Assembly (NCBI GenBank): GCA_032622095.1
Contig: CP136068.1
Coordinates: 164,075,465-164,139,464 of the forward strand
Direction of reading: 5' to 3'
DNA from: Siphonodentalium dalli
Taxonomy: Eukaryota; Mollusca; Scaphopoda; Gadilida; Siphonodentaliidae
Length of the DNA stretch: 64,000 nt
Under the pieces are notes generated by a model, which was given only the letters and a program-made list of their open reading frames with translations, searched no databases and had not been told where the DNA came from. Positions within the stretch are counted from its first letter, which is position 1, and every line of letters begins with the position of its first letter. Made by a program: the position numbers and the translations under genes. This document shows positions 46,601 to 60,954 of this stretch, piece after piece.

Positions 46601-49600
46601 TGGTCCTTCAAAAATTGCATTTTGGGCCTGGTGTGACAATTTCCCAATCCCGTCACCCAATTTCGAGGCAGGAGTGGGGTCAATTATAAACACTTGAGAT
46701 CAACACACAAATGTTAAGGACAGTACACAATCATCTTACTTCATATTTTCCATCCCTAAACTGCGAATTGTTCAGTTCATGATTCGCCCTATTATTATAC
46801 TTCCATGGTGTAACCAAGGAAGTATATTGTTTTTCTATTGGGGTAGTTTTCCGTTTATTTGAAAATACTCAGAAACTAATTGCAGCAGGACCGCGAAATC
46901 TTTAACGAATATAGGCATCCGAGGTCTACTAAAGATAATGATATCCGGATTTCGGCCCATTGTTTCAAGACAGAGTTATAGCCCTTATTCGATTATTTTT
47001 CATTATTATTATTATACTACAGTATTTTTCAACGCCCAAATCTCTGAATGTATTAGTACTAGAAAACTCAAGTTTGGTACGTATGTTGGGGTAAATGAGT
47101 TCTATGCCTTTGGCTCATAACGGATATTGTCCGCATTTAACCCGTGGAGTTATCTCCCTTTATATGAAAAAATGTCATTTTTATTATCTCGGAAATTATA
47201 AGGAGCAGAGCATCGAAAATTGGACCGTATGTACACCTCGGTATGCCCTACTGCCCACGGGCATCAAAACTTGTGTCCGCGCTTTCCCTGAAGAGTTACC
47301 GCCCATAAACAGGGGAACCTCTATTTTATTGTACTCTGTTGTTCTCCCGTATCATTCCAGATAACTGCATTTGGTTTTCATAGCCATGATGACCGTTCTC
47401 AGTTTAGTCCGAAAAAGAAATTTTAACAGGGTCGGACATATATTTTTACACTGATGTGGGGGCAAAATTTTCTCAAAAATGTTTTTTTGATCGATATTCA
47501 TCTATTTAAGTATATGCATTCCCTGAACGAAAACAAACCCACCCCAAGAAGGATGTTTGAAATCCGATAAGAATTGCAAGAGTTACAGGCCCTAAAATTT
47601 TTGCAATTTGGGACATGTGCTTGTGACCACATCTCCTCCGAAGATGTCGAAGTTTGGATGTCAACTGATACGCCAACGTGTGCGGACGAACGAGTGCACG
47701 CGGTGGGCCAAATTTTGCCAGTGTCTGTTCATTATTGTGGGTATGGGGAGGGGTGGTCCGTGGTACCAATTTTTAATTCTTATCGGAATAAGATGAAACT
47801 TGGAATTTAACATCTACAACACCACCCGATCTAGAAACTGAAAGAATTTCGAAATTCCATTGAAAACTGACAAAGTTAGGGGCCCTCAAATTTTGCAATT
47901 TTGGGCCCATGTGCTTGATAACACATCTCCTCCGAAGATGTCGAACTTTGAATGTCATCTGATACGCCAATGTGTGTAGGCTGAAGAGAGCACGCGGTGT
48001 GCCAAATTTTGCCAGTGTCGGTTCAGTGTTGTGGGTCAGGGGAGGGGTGGTCCGAGGTACCAAAATTTATTTCGTCTCCGAATTATATGAAAATTGGAAT
48101 ATAACATCTACCATACACGCTAATAACAAATCTGAAAACAGATCGTAAATCCGTTAAAAACTGGCGGAGATTTTGGAACTCAAAGTTTGAATATGGGCCC
48201 ATATTCTTTCCAATAACCAAAATGTTCTTCTTTTCCGAATCAGATGAAATTTATAATATGCAATCTCAGTAAGTAGCATATAACAAAACTGAAAACAATT
48301 TTGAAATCCATTGGAAAATCACGGAGTTATGGTCCTTCAAAAATTGCATTTTGGGCCTGGTGTGACAATTTCCCAATCCCGTCACCCAATTTCGAGGCAG
48401 GAGTGGGGTCAATTATAAACACTTGAGATCAACACACAAATGTTAAGGACAGTACACAATCATCTTACTTCATATTTTCCATCCCTAAACTGCGAATTGT
48501 TCAGTTCATGATTCGCCCTATTATTATACTTCCATGGTGTAACCAAGGAAGTATATTGTTTTTCTATTGGGGTAGTTTTCCGTTTATTTGAAAATACTCA
48601 GAAACTAATTGCAGCAGGACCGCGAAATCTTTAACGAATATAGGCATCCGAGGTCTACTAAAGATAATGATATCCGGATTTCGGCCCATTGTTTCAAGAC
48701 AGAGTTATAGCCCTTATTCGATTATTTTTCATTATTATTATTATACTACAGTATTTTTCAACGCCCAAATCTCTGAATGTATTAGTACTAGAAAACTCAA
48801 GTTTGGTACGTATGTTGGGGTAAATGAGTTCTATGCCTTTGGCTCATAACGGATATTGTCCGCATTTAACCCGTGGAGTTATCTCCCTTTATATGAAAAA
48901 ATGTCATTTTTATTATCTCGGAAATTATAAGGAGCAGAGCATCGAAAATTGGACCGTATGTACACCTCGGTATGCCCTACTGCCCACGGGCATCAAAACT
49001 TGTGTCCGCGCTTTCCCTGAAGAGTTACCGCCCATAAACAGGGGAACCTCTATTTTATTGTACTCTGTTGTTCTCCCGTATCATTCCAGATAACTGCATT
49101 TGGTTTTCATAGCCATGATGACCGTTCTCAGTTTAGTCCGAAAAAGAAATTTTAACAGGGTCGGACATATATTTTTACACTGATGTGGGGGCAAAATTTT
49201 CTCAAAAATGTTTTTTTGATCGATATTCATCTATTTAAGTATATGCATTCCCTGAACGAAAACAAACCCACCCCAAGAAGGATTTTTGAAATCCGATAAG
49301 AATTGCAAGAGTTACAGGCCCTAAAATTTTTGCAATTTGGGACATGTGCTTGTGACCACATCTCCTCCGAAGATGTCGAAGTTTGGATGTCAACTGATAC
49401 GCCAACGTGTGCGGACGAACGAGTGCACGCGGTGGGCCAAATTTTGCCAGTGTCTGTTCATTATTGTGGGTATGGGGAGGGGTGGTCCGTGGTACCAATT
49501 TTTAATTCTTATCGGAATAAGATGAAACTTGGAATTTAACATCTACAACACCACCCGATCTAGAAACTGAAAGAATTTCGAAATTCCATTGAAAACTGAC

Positions 49601-52600
49601 AAAGTTAGGGGCCCTCAAATTTTGCAATTTTGGGCCCATGTGCTTGATAACACATCTCCTCCGAAGATGTCGAACTTTGAATGTCATCTGATACGCCAAT
49701 GTGTGTAGGCTGAAGAGAGCACGCGGTGTGCCAAATTTTGCCAGTGTCGGTTCAGTGTTGTGGGTCAGGGGAGGGGTGGTCCGAGGTACCAAAATTTATT
49801 TCGTCTCCGAATTATATGAAAATTGGAATATAACATCTACCATACACGCTAATAACAAATCTGAAAACAGATCGTAAATCCGTTAAAAACTGGCGGAGAT
49901 TTTGGAACTCAAAGTTTGAATATGGGCCCATATTCTTTCCAATAACCAAAATGTTCTTCTTTTCCGAATCAGATGAAATTTATAATATGCAATCTCAGTA
50001 AGTAGCATATAACAAAACTGAAAACAATTTTGAAATCCATTGGAAAATCACGGAGTTATGGTCCTTCAAAAATTGCATTTTGGGCCTGGTGTGACAATTT
50101 CCCAATCCCGTCACCCAATTTCGAGGCAGGAGTGGGGTCAATTATAAACACTTGAGATCAACACACAAATGTTAAGGACAGTACACAATCATCTTACTTC
50201 ATATTTTCCATCCCTAAACTGCGAATTGTTCAGTTCATGATTCGCCCTATTATTATACTTCCATGGTGTAACCAAGGAAGTATATTGTTTTTCTATTGGG
50301 GTAGTTTTCCGTTTATTTGAAAATACTCAGAAACTAATTGCAGCAGGACCGCGAAATCTTTAACGAATATAGGCATCCGAGGTCTACTAAAGATAATGAT
50401 ATCCGGATTTCGGCCCATTGTTTCAAGACAGAGTTATAGCCCTTATTCGATTATTTTTCATTATTATTATTATACTACAGTATTTTTCAACGCCCAAATC
50501 TCTGAATGTATTAGTACTAGAAAACTCAAGTTTGGTACGTATGTTGGGGTAAATGAGTTCTATGCCTTTGGCTCATAACGGATATTGTCCGCATTTAACC
50601 CGTGGAGTTATCTCCCTTTATATGAAAAAATGTCATTTTTATTATCTCGGAAATTATAAGGAGCAGAGCATCGAAAATTGGACCGTATGTACACCTCGGT
50701 ATGCCCTACTGCCCACGGGCATCAAAACTTGTGTCCGCGCTTTCCCTGAAGAGTTACCGCCCATAAACAGGGGAACCTCTATTTTATTGTACTCTGTTGT
50801 TCTCCCGTATCATTCCAGATAACTGCATTTGGTTTTCATAGCCATGATGACCGTTCTCAGTTTAGTCCGAAAAAGAAATTTTAACAGGGTCGGACATATA
50901 TTTTTACACTGATGTGGGGGCAAAATTTTCTCAAAAATGTTTTTTTGATCGATATTCATCTATTTAAGTATATGCATTCCCTGAACGAAAACAAACCCAC
51001 CCCAAGAAGGATTTTTGAAATCCGATAAGAATTGCAAGAGTTACAGGCCCTAAAATTTTTGCAATTTGGGACATGTGCTTGTGACCACATCTCCTCCGAA
51101 GATGTCGAAGTTTGGATGTCAACTGATACGCCAACGTGTGCGGACGAACGAGTGCACGCGGTGGGCCAAATTTTGCCAGTGTCTGTTCATTATTGTGGGT
51201 ATGGGGAGGGGTGGTCCGTGGTACCAATTTTTAATTCTTATCGGAATAAGATGAAACTTGGAATTTAACATCTACAACACCACCCGATCTAGAAACTGAA
51301 AGAATTTCGAAATTCCATTGAAAACTGACAAAGTTAGGGGCCCTCAAATTTTGCAATTTTGGGCCCATGTGCTTGATAACACATCTCCTCCGAAGATGTC
51401 GAACTTTGAATGTCATCTGATACGCCAATGTGTGTAGGCTGAAGAGAGCACGCGGTGTGCCAAATTTTGCCAGTGTCGGTTCAGTGTTGTGGGTCAGGGG
51501 AGGGGTGGTCCGAGGTACCAAAATTTATTTCGTCTCCGAATTATATGAAAATTGGAATATAACATCTACCATACACGCTAATAACAAATCTGAAAACAGA
51601 TCGTAAATCCGTTAAAAACTGGCGGAGATTTTGGAACTCAAAGTTTGAATATGGGCCCATATTCTTTCCAATAACCAAAATGTTCTTCTTTTCCGAATCA
51701 GATGAAATTTATAATATGCAATCTCAGTAAGTAGCATATAACAAAACTTAAAACAATTTTGAAATCCATTGGAAAATCACGGAGTTATGGTCCTTCAAAA
51801 ATTGCATTTTGGGCCTGGTGTGACAATTTCCCAATCCCGTCACCCAATTTCGAGGCAGGAGTGGGGTCAATTATAAACACTTGAGATCAACACACAAATG
51901 TTAAGGACAGTACACAATCATCTTACTTCATATTTTCCATCCCTAAACTGCGAATTGTTCAGTTCATGATTCGCCCTATTATTATACTTCCATGGTGTAA
52001 CCAAGGAAGTATATTGTTTTTCTATTGGGGTAGTTTTCCGTTTATTTGAAAATACTCAGAAACTAATTGCAGCAGGACCGCGAAATCTTTAACGAATATA
52101 GGCATCCGAGGTCTACTAAAGATAATGATATCCGGATTTCGGCCCATTGTTTCAAGACAGAGTTATAGCCCTTATTCGATTATTTTTCATTATTATTATT
52201 ATACTACAGTATTTTTCAACGCCCAAATCTCTGAATGTATTAGTACTAGAAAACTCAAGTTTGGTACGTATGTTGGGGTAAATGAGTTCTATGCCTTTGG
52301 CTCATAACGGATATTGTCCGCATTTAACCCGTGGAGTTATCTCCCTTTATATGAAAAAATGTCATTTTTATTATCTCGGAAATTATAAGGAGCAGAGCAT
52401 CGAAAATTGGACCGTATGTACACCTCGGTATGCCCTACTGCCCACGGGCATCAAAACTTGTGTCCGCGCTTTCCCTGAAGAGTTACCGCCCATAAACAGG
52501 GGAACCTCTATTTTATTGTACTCTGTTGTTCTCCCGTATCATTCCAGATAACTGCATTTGGTTTTCATAGCCATGATGACCGTTCTCAGTTTAGTCCGAA

Positions 52601-55600
52601 AAAGAAATTTTAACAGGGTCGGACATATATTTTTACACTGATGTGGGGGCAAAATTTTCTCAAAAATGTTTTTTTGATCGATATTCATCTATTTAAGTAT
52701 ATGCATTCCCTGAACGAAAACAAACCCACCCCAAGAAGGATTTTTGAAATCCGATAAGAATTGCAAGAGTTACAGGCCCTAAAATTTTTGCAATTTGGGA
52801 CATGTGCTTGTGACCACATCTCCTCCGAAGATGTCGAAGTTTGGATGTCAACTGATACGCCAACGTGTGCGGACGAACGAGTGCACGCGGTGGGCCAAAT
52901 TTTGCCAGTGTCTGTTCATTATTGTGGGTATGGGGAGGGGTGGTCCGTGGTACCAATTTTTAATTCTTATCGGAATAAGATGAAACTTGGAATTTAACAT
53001 CTACAACACCACCCGATCTAGAAACTGAAAGAATTTCGAAATTCCATTGAAAACTGACAAAGTTAGGGGCCCTCAAATTTTGCAATTTTGGGCCCATGTG
53101 CTTGATAACACATCTCCTCCGAAGATGTCGAACTTTGAATGTCATCTGATACGCCAATGTGTGTAGGCTGAAGAGAGCACGCGGTGTGCCAAATTTTGCC
53201 AGTGTCGGTTCAGTGTTGTGGGTCAGGGGAGGGGTGGTCCGAGGTACCAAAATTTATTTCGTCTCCGAATTATATGAAAATTGGAATATAACATCTACCA
53301 TACACGCTAATAACAAATCTGAAAACAGATCGTAAATCCGTTAAAAACTGGCGGAGATTTTGGAACTCAAAGTTTGAATATGGGCCCATATTCTTTCCAA
53401 TAACCAAAATGTTCTTCTTTTCCGAATCAGATGAAATTTATAATATGCAATCTCAGTAAGTAGCATATAACAAAACTTAAAACAATTTTGAAATCCATTG
53501 GAAAATCACGGAGTTATGGTCCTTCAAAAATTGCATTTTGGGCCTGGTGTGACAATTTCCCAATCCCGTCACCCAATTTCGAGGCAGGAGTGGGGTCAAT
53601 TATAAACACTTGAGATCAACACACAAATGTTAAGGACAGTACACAATCATCTTACTTCATATTTTCCATCCCTAAACTGCGAATTGTTCAGTTCATGATT
53701 CGCCCTATTATTATACTTCCATGGTGTAACCAAGGAAGTATATTGTTTTTCTATTGGGGTAGTTTTCCGTTTATTTGAAAATACTCAGAAACTAATTGCA
53801 GCAGGACCGCGAAATCTTTAACGAATATAGGCATCCGAGGTCTACTAAAGATAATGATATCCGGATTTCGGCCCATTGTTTCAAGACAGAGTTATAGCCC
53901 TTATTCGATTATTTTTCATTATTATTATTATACTACAGTATTTTTCAACGCCCAAATCTCTGAATGTATTAGTACTAGAAAACTCAAGTTTGGTACGTAT
54001 GTTGGGGTAAATGAGTTCTATGCCTTTGGCTCATAACGGATATTGTCCGCATTTAACCCGTGGAGTTATCTCCCTTTATATGAAAAAATGTCATTTTTAT
54101 TATCTCGGAAATTATAAGGAGCAGAGCATCGAAAATTGGACCGTATGTACACCTCGGTATGCCCTACTGCCCACGGGCATCAAAACTTGTGTCCGCGCTT
54201 TCCCTGAAGAGTTACCGCCCATAAACAGGGGAACCTCTATTTTATTGTACTCTGTTGTTCTCCCGTATCATTCCAGATAACTGCATTTGGTTTTCATAGC
54301 CATGATGACCGTTCTCAGTTTAGTCCGAAAAAGAAATTTTAACAGGGTCGGACATATATTTTTACACTGATGTGGGGGCAAAATTTTCTCAAAAATGTTT
54401 TTTTGATCGATATTCATCTATTTAAGTATATGCATTCCCTGAACGAAAACAAACCCACCCCAAGAAGGATTTTTGAAATCCGATAAGAATTGCAAGAGTT
54501 ACAGGCCCTAAAATTTTTGCAATTTGGGACATGTGCTTGTGACCACATCTCCTCCGAAGATGTCGAAGTTTGGATGTCAACTGATACGCCAACGTGTGCG
54601 GACGAACGAGTGCACGCGGTGGGCCAAATTTTGCCAGTGTCTGTTCATTATTGTGGGTATGGGGAGGGGTGGTCCGTGGTACCAATTTTTAATTCTTATC
54701 GGAATAAGATGAAACTTGGAATTTAACATCTACAACACCACCCGATCTAGAAACTGAAAGAATTTCGAAATTCCATTGAAAACTGACAAAGTTAGGGGCC
54801 CTCAAATTTTGCAATTTTGGGCCCATGTGCTTGATAACACATCTCCTCCGAAGATGTCGAACTTTGAATGTCATCTGATACGCCAATGTGTGTAGGCTGA
54901 AGAGAGCACGCGGTGTGCCAAATTTTGCCAGTGTCGGTTCAGTGTTGTGGGTCAGGGGAGGGGTGGTCCGAGGTACCAAAATTTATTTCGTCTCCGAATT
55001 ATATGAAAATTGGAATATAACATCTACCATACACGCTAATAACAAATCTGAAAACAGATCGTAAATCCGTTAAAAACTGGCGGAGATTTTGGAACTCAAA
55101 GTTTGAATATGGGCCCATATTCTTTCCAATAACCAAAATGTTCTTCTTTTCCGAATCAGATGAAATTTATAATATGCAATCTCAGTAAGTAGCATATAAC
55201 AAAACTGAAAACAATTTTGAAATCCATTGGAAAATCACGGAGTTATGGTCCTTCAAAAATTGCATTTTGGGCCTGGTGTGACAATTTCCCAATCCCGTCA
55301 CCCAATTTCGAGGCAGGAGTGGGGTCAATTATAAACACTTGAGATCAACACACAAATGTTAAGGACAGTACACAATCATCTTACTTCATATTTTCCATCC
55401 CTAAACTGCGAATTGTTCAGTTCATGATTCGCCCTATTATTATACTTCCATGGTGTAACCAAGGAAGTATATTGTTTTTCTATTGGGGTAGTTTTCCGTT
55501 TATTTGAAAATACTCAGAAACTAATTGCAGCAGGACCGCGAAATCTTTAACGAATATAGGCATCCGAGGTCTACTAAAGATAATGATATCCGGATTTCGG

Positions 55601-58600
55601 CCCATTGTTTCAAGACAGAGTTATAGCCCTTATTCGATTATTTTTCATTATTATTATTATACTACAGTATTTTTCAACGCCCAAATCTCTGAATGTATTA
55701 GTACTAGAAAACTCAAGTTTGGTACGTATGTTGGGGTAAATGAGTTCTATGCCTTTGGCTCATAACGGATATTGTCCGCATTTAACCCGTGGAGTTATCT
55801 CCCTTTATATGAAAAAATGTCATTTTTATTATCTCGGAAATTATAAGGAGCAGAGCATCGAAAATTGGACCGTATGTACACCTCGGTATGCCCTACTGCC
55901 CACGGGCATCAAAACTTGTGTCCGCGCTTTCCCTGAAGAGTTACCGCCCATAAACAGGGGAACCTCTATTTTATTGTACTCTGTTGTTCTCCCGTATCAT
56001 TCCAGATAACTGCATTTGGTTTTCATAGCCATGATGACCGTTCTCAGTTTAGTCCGAAAAAGAAATTTTAACAGGGTCGGACATATATTTTTACACTGAT
56101 GTGGGGGCAAAATTTTCTCAAAAATGTTTTTTTGATCGATATTCATCTATTTAAGTATATGCATTCCCTGAACGAAAACAAACCCACCCCAAGAAGGATT
56201 TTTGAAATCCGATAAGAATTGCAAGAGTTACAGGCCCTAAAATTTTTGCAATTTGGGACATGTGCTTGTGACCACATCTCCTCCGAAGATGTCGAAGTTT
56301 GGATGTCAACTGATACGCCAACGTGTGCGGACGAACGAGTGCACGCGGTGGGCCAAATTTTGCCAGTGTCTGTTCATTATTGTGGGTATGGGGAGGGGTG
56401 GTCCGTGGTACCAATTTTTAATTCTTATCGGAATAAGATGAAACTTGGAATTTAACATCTACAACACCACCCGATCTAGAAACTGAAAGAATTTCGAAAT
56501 TCCATTGAAAACTGACAAAGTTAGGGGCCCTCAAATTTTGCAATTTTGGGCCCATGTGCTTGATAACACATCTCCTCCGAAGATGTCGAACTTTGAATGT
56601 CATCTGATACGCCAATGTGTGTAGGCTGAAGAGAGCACGCGGTGTGCCAAATTTTGCCAGTGTCGGTTCAGTGTTGTGGGTCAGGGGAGGGGTGGTCCGA
56701 GGTACCAAAATTTATTTCGTCTCCGAATTATATGAAAATTGGAATATAACATCTACCATACACGCTAATAACAAATCTGAAAACAGATCGTAAATCCGTT
56801 AAAAACTGGCGGAGATTTTGGAACTCAAAGTTTGAATATGGGCCCATATTCTTTCCAATAACCAAAATGTTCTTCTTTTCCGAATCAGATGAAATTTATA
56901 ATATGCAATCTCAGTAAGTAGCATATAACAAAACTGAAAACAATTTTGAAATCCATTGGAAAATCACGGAGTTATGGTCCTTCAAAAATTGCATTTTGGG
57001 CCTGGTGTGACAATTTCCCAATCCCGTCACCCAATTTCGAGGCAGGAGTGGGGTCAATTATAAACACTTGAGATCAACACACAAATGTTAAGGACAGTAC
57101 ACAATCATCTTACTTCATATTTTCCATCCCTAAACTGCGAATTGTTCAGTTCATGATTCGCCCTATTATTATACTTCCATGGTGTAACCAAGGAAGTATA
57201 TTGTTTTTCTATTGGGGTAGTTTTCCGTTTATTTGAAAATACTCAGAAACTAATTGCAGCAGGACCGCGAAATCTTTAACGAATATAGGCATCCGAGGTC
57301 TACTAAAGATAATGATATCCGGATTTCGGCCCATTGTTTCAAGACAGAGTTATAGCCCTTATTCGATTATTTTTCATTATTATTATTATACTACAGTATT
57401 TTTCAACGCCCAAATCTCTGAATGTATTAGTACTAGAAAACTCAAGTTTGGTACGTATGTTGGGGTAAATGAGTTCTATGCCTTTGGCTCATAACGGATA
57501 TTGTCCGCATTTAACCCGTGGAGTTATCTCCCTTTATATGAAAAAATGTCATTTTTATTATCTCGGAAATTATAAGGAGCAGAGCATCGAAAATTGGACC
57601 GTATGTACACCTCGGTATGCCCTACTGCCCACGGGCATCAAAACTTGTGTCCGCGCTTTCCCTGAAGAGTTACCGCCCATAAACAGGGGAACCTCTATTT
57701 TATTGTACTCTGTTGTTCTCCCGTATCATTCCAGATAACTGCATTTGGTTTTCATAGCCATGATGACCGTTCTCAGTTTAGTCCGAAAAAGAAATTTTAA
57801 CAGGGTCGGACATATATTTTTACACTGATGTGGGGGCAAAATTTTCTCAAAAATGTTTTTTTGATCGATATTCATCTATTTAAGTATATGCATTCCCTGA
57901 ACGAAAACAAACCCACCCCAAGAAGGATTTTTGAAATCCGATAAGAATTGCAAGAGTTACAGGCCCTAAAATTTTTGCAATTTGGGACATGTGCTTGTGA
58001 CCACATCTCCTCCGAAGATGTCGAAGTTTGGATGTCAACTGATACGCCAACGTGTGCGGACGAACGAGTGCACGCGGTGGGCCAAATTTTGCCAGTGTCT
58101 GTTCATTATTGTGGGTATGGGGAGGGGTGGTCCGTGGTACCAATTTTTAATTCTTATCGGAATAAGATGAAACTTGGAATTTAACATCTACAACACCACC
58201 CGATCTAGAAACTGAAAGAATTTCGAAATTCCATTGAAAACTGACAAAGTTAGGGGCCCTCAAATTTTGCAATTTTGGGCCCATGTGCTTGATAACACAT
58301 CTCCTCCGAAGATGTCGAACTTTGAATGTCATCTGATACGCCAATGTGTGTAGGCTGAAGAGAGCACGCGGTGTGCCAAATTTTGCCAGTGTCGGTTCAG
58401 TGTTGTGGGTCAGGGGAGGGGTGGTCCGAGGTACCAAAATTTATTTCGTCTCCGAATTATATGAAAATTGGAATATAACATCTACCATACACGCTAATAA
58501 CAAATCTGAAAACAGATCGTAAATCCGTTAAAAACTGGCGGAGATTTTGGAACTCAAAGTTTGAATATGGGCCCATATTCTTTCCAATAACCAAAATGTT

Positions 58601-59108
58601 CTTCTTTTCCGAATCAGATGAAATTTATAATATGCAATCTCAGTAAGTAGCATATAACAAAACTGAAAACAATTTTGAAATCCATTGGAAAATCACGGAG
58701 TTATGGTCCTTCAAAAATTGCATTTTGGGCCTGGTGTGACAATTTCCCAATCCCGTCACCCAATTTCGAGGCAGGAGTGGGGTCAATTATAAACACTTGA
58801 GATCAACACACAAATGTTAAGGACAGTACACAATCATCTTACTTCATATTTTCCATCCCTAAACTGCGAATTGTTCAGTTCATGATTCGCCCTATTATTA
58901 TACTTCCATGGTGTAACCAAGGAAGTATATTGTTTTTCTATTGGGGTAGTTTTCCGTTTATTTGAAAATACTCAGAAACTAATTGCAGCAGGACCGCGAA
59001 ATCTTTAACGAATATAGGCATCCGAGGTCTACTAAAGATAATGATATCCGGATTTCGGCCCATTGTTTCAAGACAGAGTTATAGCCCTTATTCGATTATT
59101 TTTCATTA
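32962..59108 (+). repeat. 1729-bp macrosatellite: 15 full units plus 211-bp partial
   Basis: Units start at 32962, 34691, 36420, 38149, 39878, 41607, 43336, 45065, 46795, 48524, 50253, 51982, 53711, 55440 and 57169; a 211-bp partial unit starts at 58898. All are 1729 bp except the eighth (1730, one extra G near 46021). Differences found by eye: T or G at unit position 1497, A instead of G at 43975, and G instead of T at 47555. Short ORFs of 60-96 codons repeat on both strands at fixed places but have no domain, no conserved-codon signal and no common frame, so no gene is called. Such uniformity means very recent amplification or strong homogenisation, or an assembly artefact. Confidence 0.97.
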
Positions 59109-59635
59109 TTATACTTCCATGGTGTAACCAAGGAAGTATATTGTTTTTGTACTCGTGCCGTTTTCCGTTTATTTGGAAATACTCAGAAACTAATGACAGT
59201 AGGAACGTGAAATCTCTAGCGATTGTAGGCATTCAAGGTCTACTAACAATAAAGGTATCCGCATGTTGGTCCAATATCTTTTAACAGAGTTATTGGCCTT
59301 TTTCGATTATTTTTCATTATTATTATTATTATACTACAGTATTTTTCAACGCCCTAATATCTGAAAGTATTAGGATTAGAAAACTCAAGATTGGTAAGTA
59401 TATTGGGGTAAATGAGTTTTATGCCTTTGGCTTATAACGAATATTGTCTGCATTTATCCCACGGAGTTATCTCCCTTTATATAAAACAATGTGATTTTAT
59501 TATCTCGGAAATTATAAGGAGCAGAGCATCGAAAATTGGACCGTATGCACACCTCGATATGCCCTACTGCCCACGGGCATCAAAACTTGTGTCCGCGCTT
59601 TTCCTGAGGAGTTACCGCCCATAAATAGGGACACA
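59109..59635 (+). repeat. diverged unit (type C), left part
   Basis: Begins with the same hairpin, then follows the 1729-bp unit through the (ATT)n run and the 'GCCCACGGGCATCAAAACTTGTGTCCGCGC' region with scattered substitutions, and breaks off after the CGCCCATAAA word. Confidence 0.85.
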
Positions 59636-59658
59636 CTATACACCAGGATGAATAAACC

Positions 59659-59695
<37 letters not shown>

Positions 59696-60954
59696 GTACA
59701 GAGCTCTAATTTTTTTATTGCATATTCCGAATTGGACTAGAGATTAGGACTCGAATATACTGCTTAAAAATGTTTTTACCCAGGGCTTTCCGTGTTACGG
59801 GGTACGGCAATATTGCAACTATTTTTCCTGCCAAATCCAAACCGGCTGGTTAAAGAGCAAGATAATGTCGTAGAATGTACATTGACATAGTTTATGTACG
59901 TCCCAGAAGTTTGACGGCTATCCTATAAATGTAACATGCCCAACGGAGAATGTGTGTCAGTGTGGGTTGAGACTTTAGGAAAATTCCACGAAAATTGCAA
60001 AGGGGTGAAACTTCAAACATCGAGATAATGTTTTTTGACGCGTACATCTGATGGCTAGTATTAACGCGCATCCAGAGGGCGATTTTCTAATTTTCAGATG
60101 GAACGGTTTACTCGTGACAACGCTATATATCATAAAAATGTATACTTATGTAGTCTATCACTAGCCGAGTTTTTAGCCCCAAATCCAAACGGGCTAATGT
60201 AGGAGCGAGTTTCACGAAGGAGCATGTAAGCCGGTATACTGTCGGTATGCCTTCAAAATTTGACCGCTCTACTATAAACGCAACCTGCTCAAGGGAGTGT
60301 TTGTGTCGGGTGGGTTCAGATTTGGCAAATTCCACCGAAGTTCACAAGGGGAAAATTACTCCGAAAATCTGATATTGAGATAAAAACTTTTCGACGACTG
60401 GATGTGATAAGTAGTATCTAAACGCAAGATTAGTACACTTTTTAATGATTTAGATTGGACGGTTTAACCCTGGTAGAGTATAAAGTTGTAACGGGTGATA
60501 TATATTACTCAAATTCAAACCCTCTCTTCAAGACGCAAATTCAAACGGACTTATCAAGAAGCAAGGCAAATGCATGAATATGCTCACCGATATACTATAT
60601 AGCTATGTCCGCTCTACTATAAAAGTAACCTATTGTCACGATTTGACCTGTCCAAAACACTCCCAGAACAAAAGTTTTCCTTGGTATCAAATTTCGTCGA
60701 AATCCGTTCGTTTTACCAGATTTGACCTTGAACTGACCATTTTGAAGGTCAATGTCAGGTCGGGGTCACGACTTGACCCGCCCAAAAAACTCCCCGGACA
60801 AAAGTACCCCTAGGTATCAAATTTCGTGGAAATCCGTCTGTTTTACCCGATTTGACCTTCGATTGACCATTTTGAAGACCAAGGTCAGGTCGGGATGGGA
60901 TGGGATGGAATACCATGGAAGTATATCTGATTCCATGGAATCTGACCTCTAGTT
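59636..60954. repeat. unrelated repeat block between two type C segments
   Basis: Starts near a T run of 29 bases (59663-59691). Two to three diverged copies of a roughly 330-bp unit follow (a CCAAATCCAAAC(C/G)GGCT block at about 59851 and 60178, with a weaker CAAATTCAAACGG at 60540), then a 130-bp tandem pair at about 60637 and 60767 (CACGA(T/C)TTGACC...ATTTTGAAG). It ends at an (ATT)n run. No protein seen. It separates two pieces of satellite-like sequence and may be an insertion; a minus-strand retroelement ending in poly(A) would fit the T run. Confidence 0.6.

Noticed and set aside
33105-58437. Repeated short ORFs (60, 62, 78, 87, 89 and 96 codons) in every 1729-bp unit
   Set aside because: They recur only because the DNA recurs, overlap on both strands, lack domains, and do not keep frame in the diverged relatives at 59109-64000.
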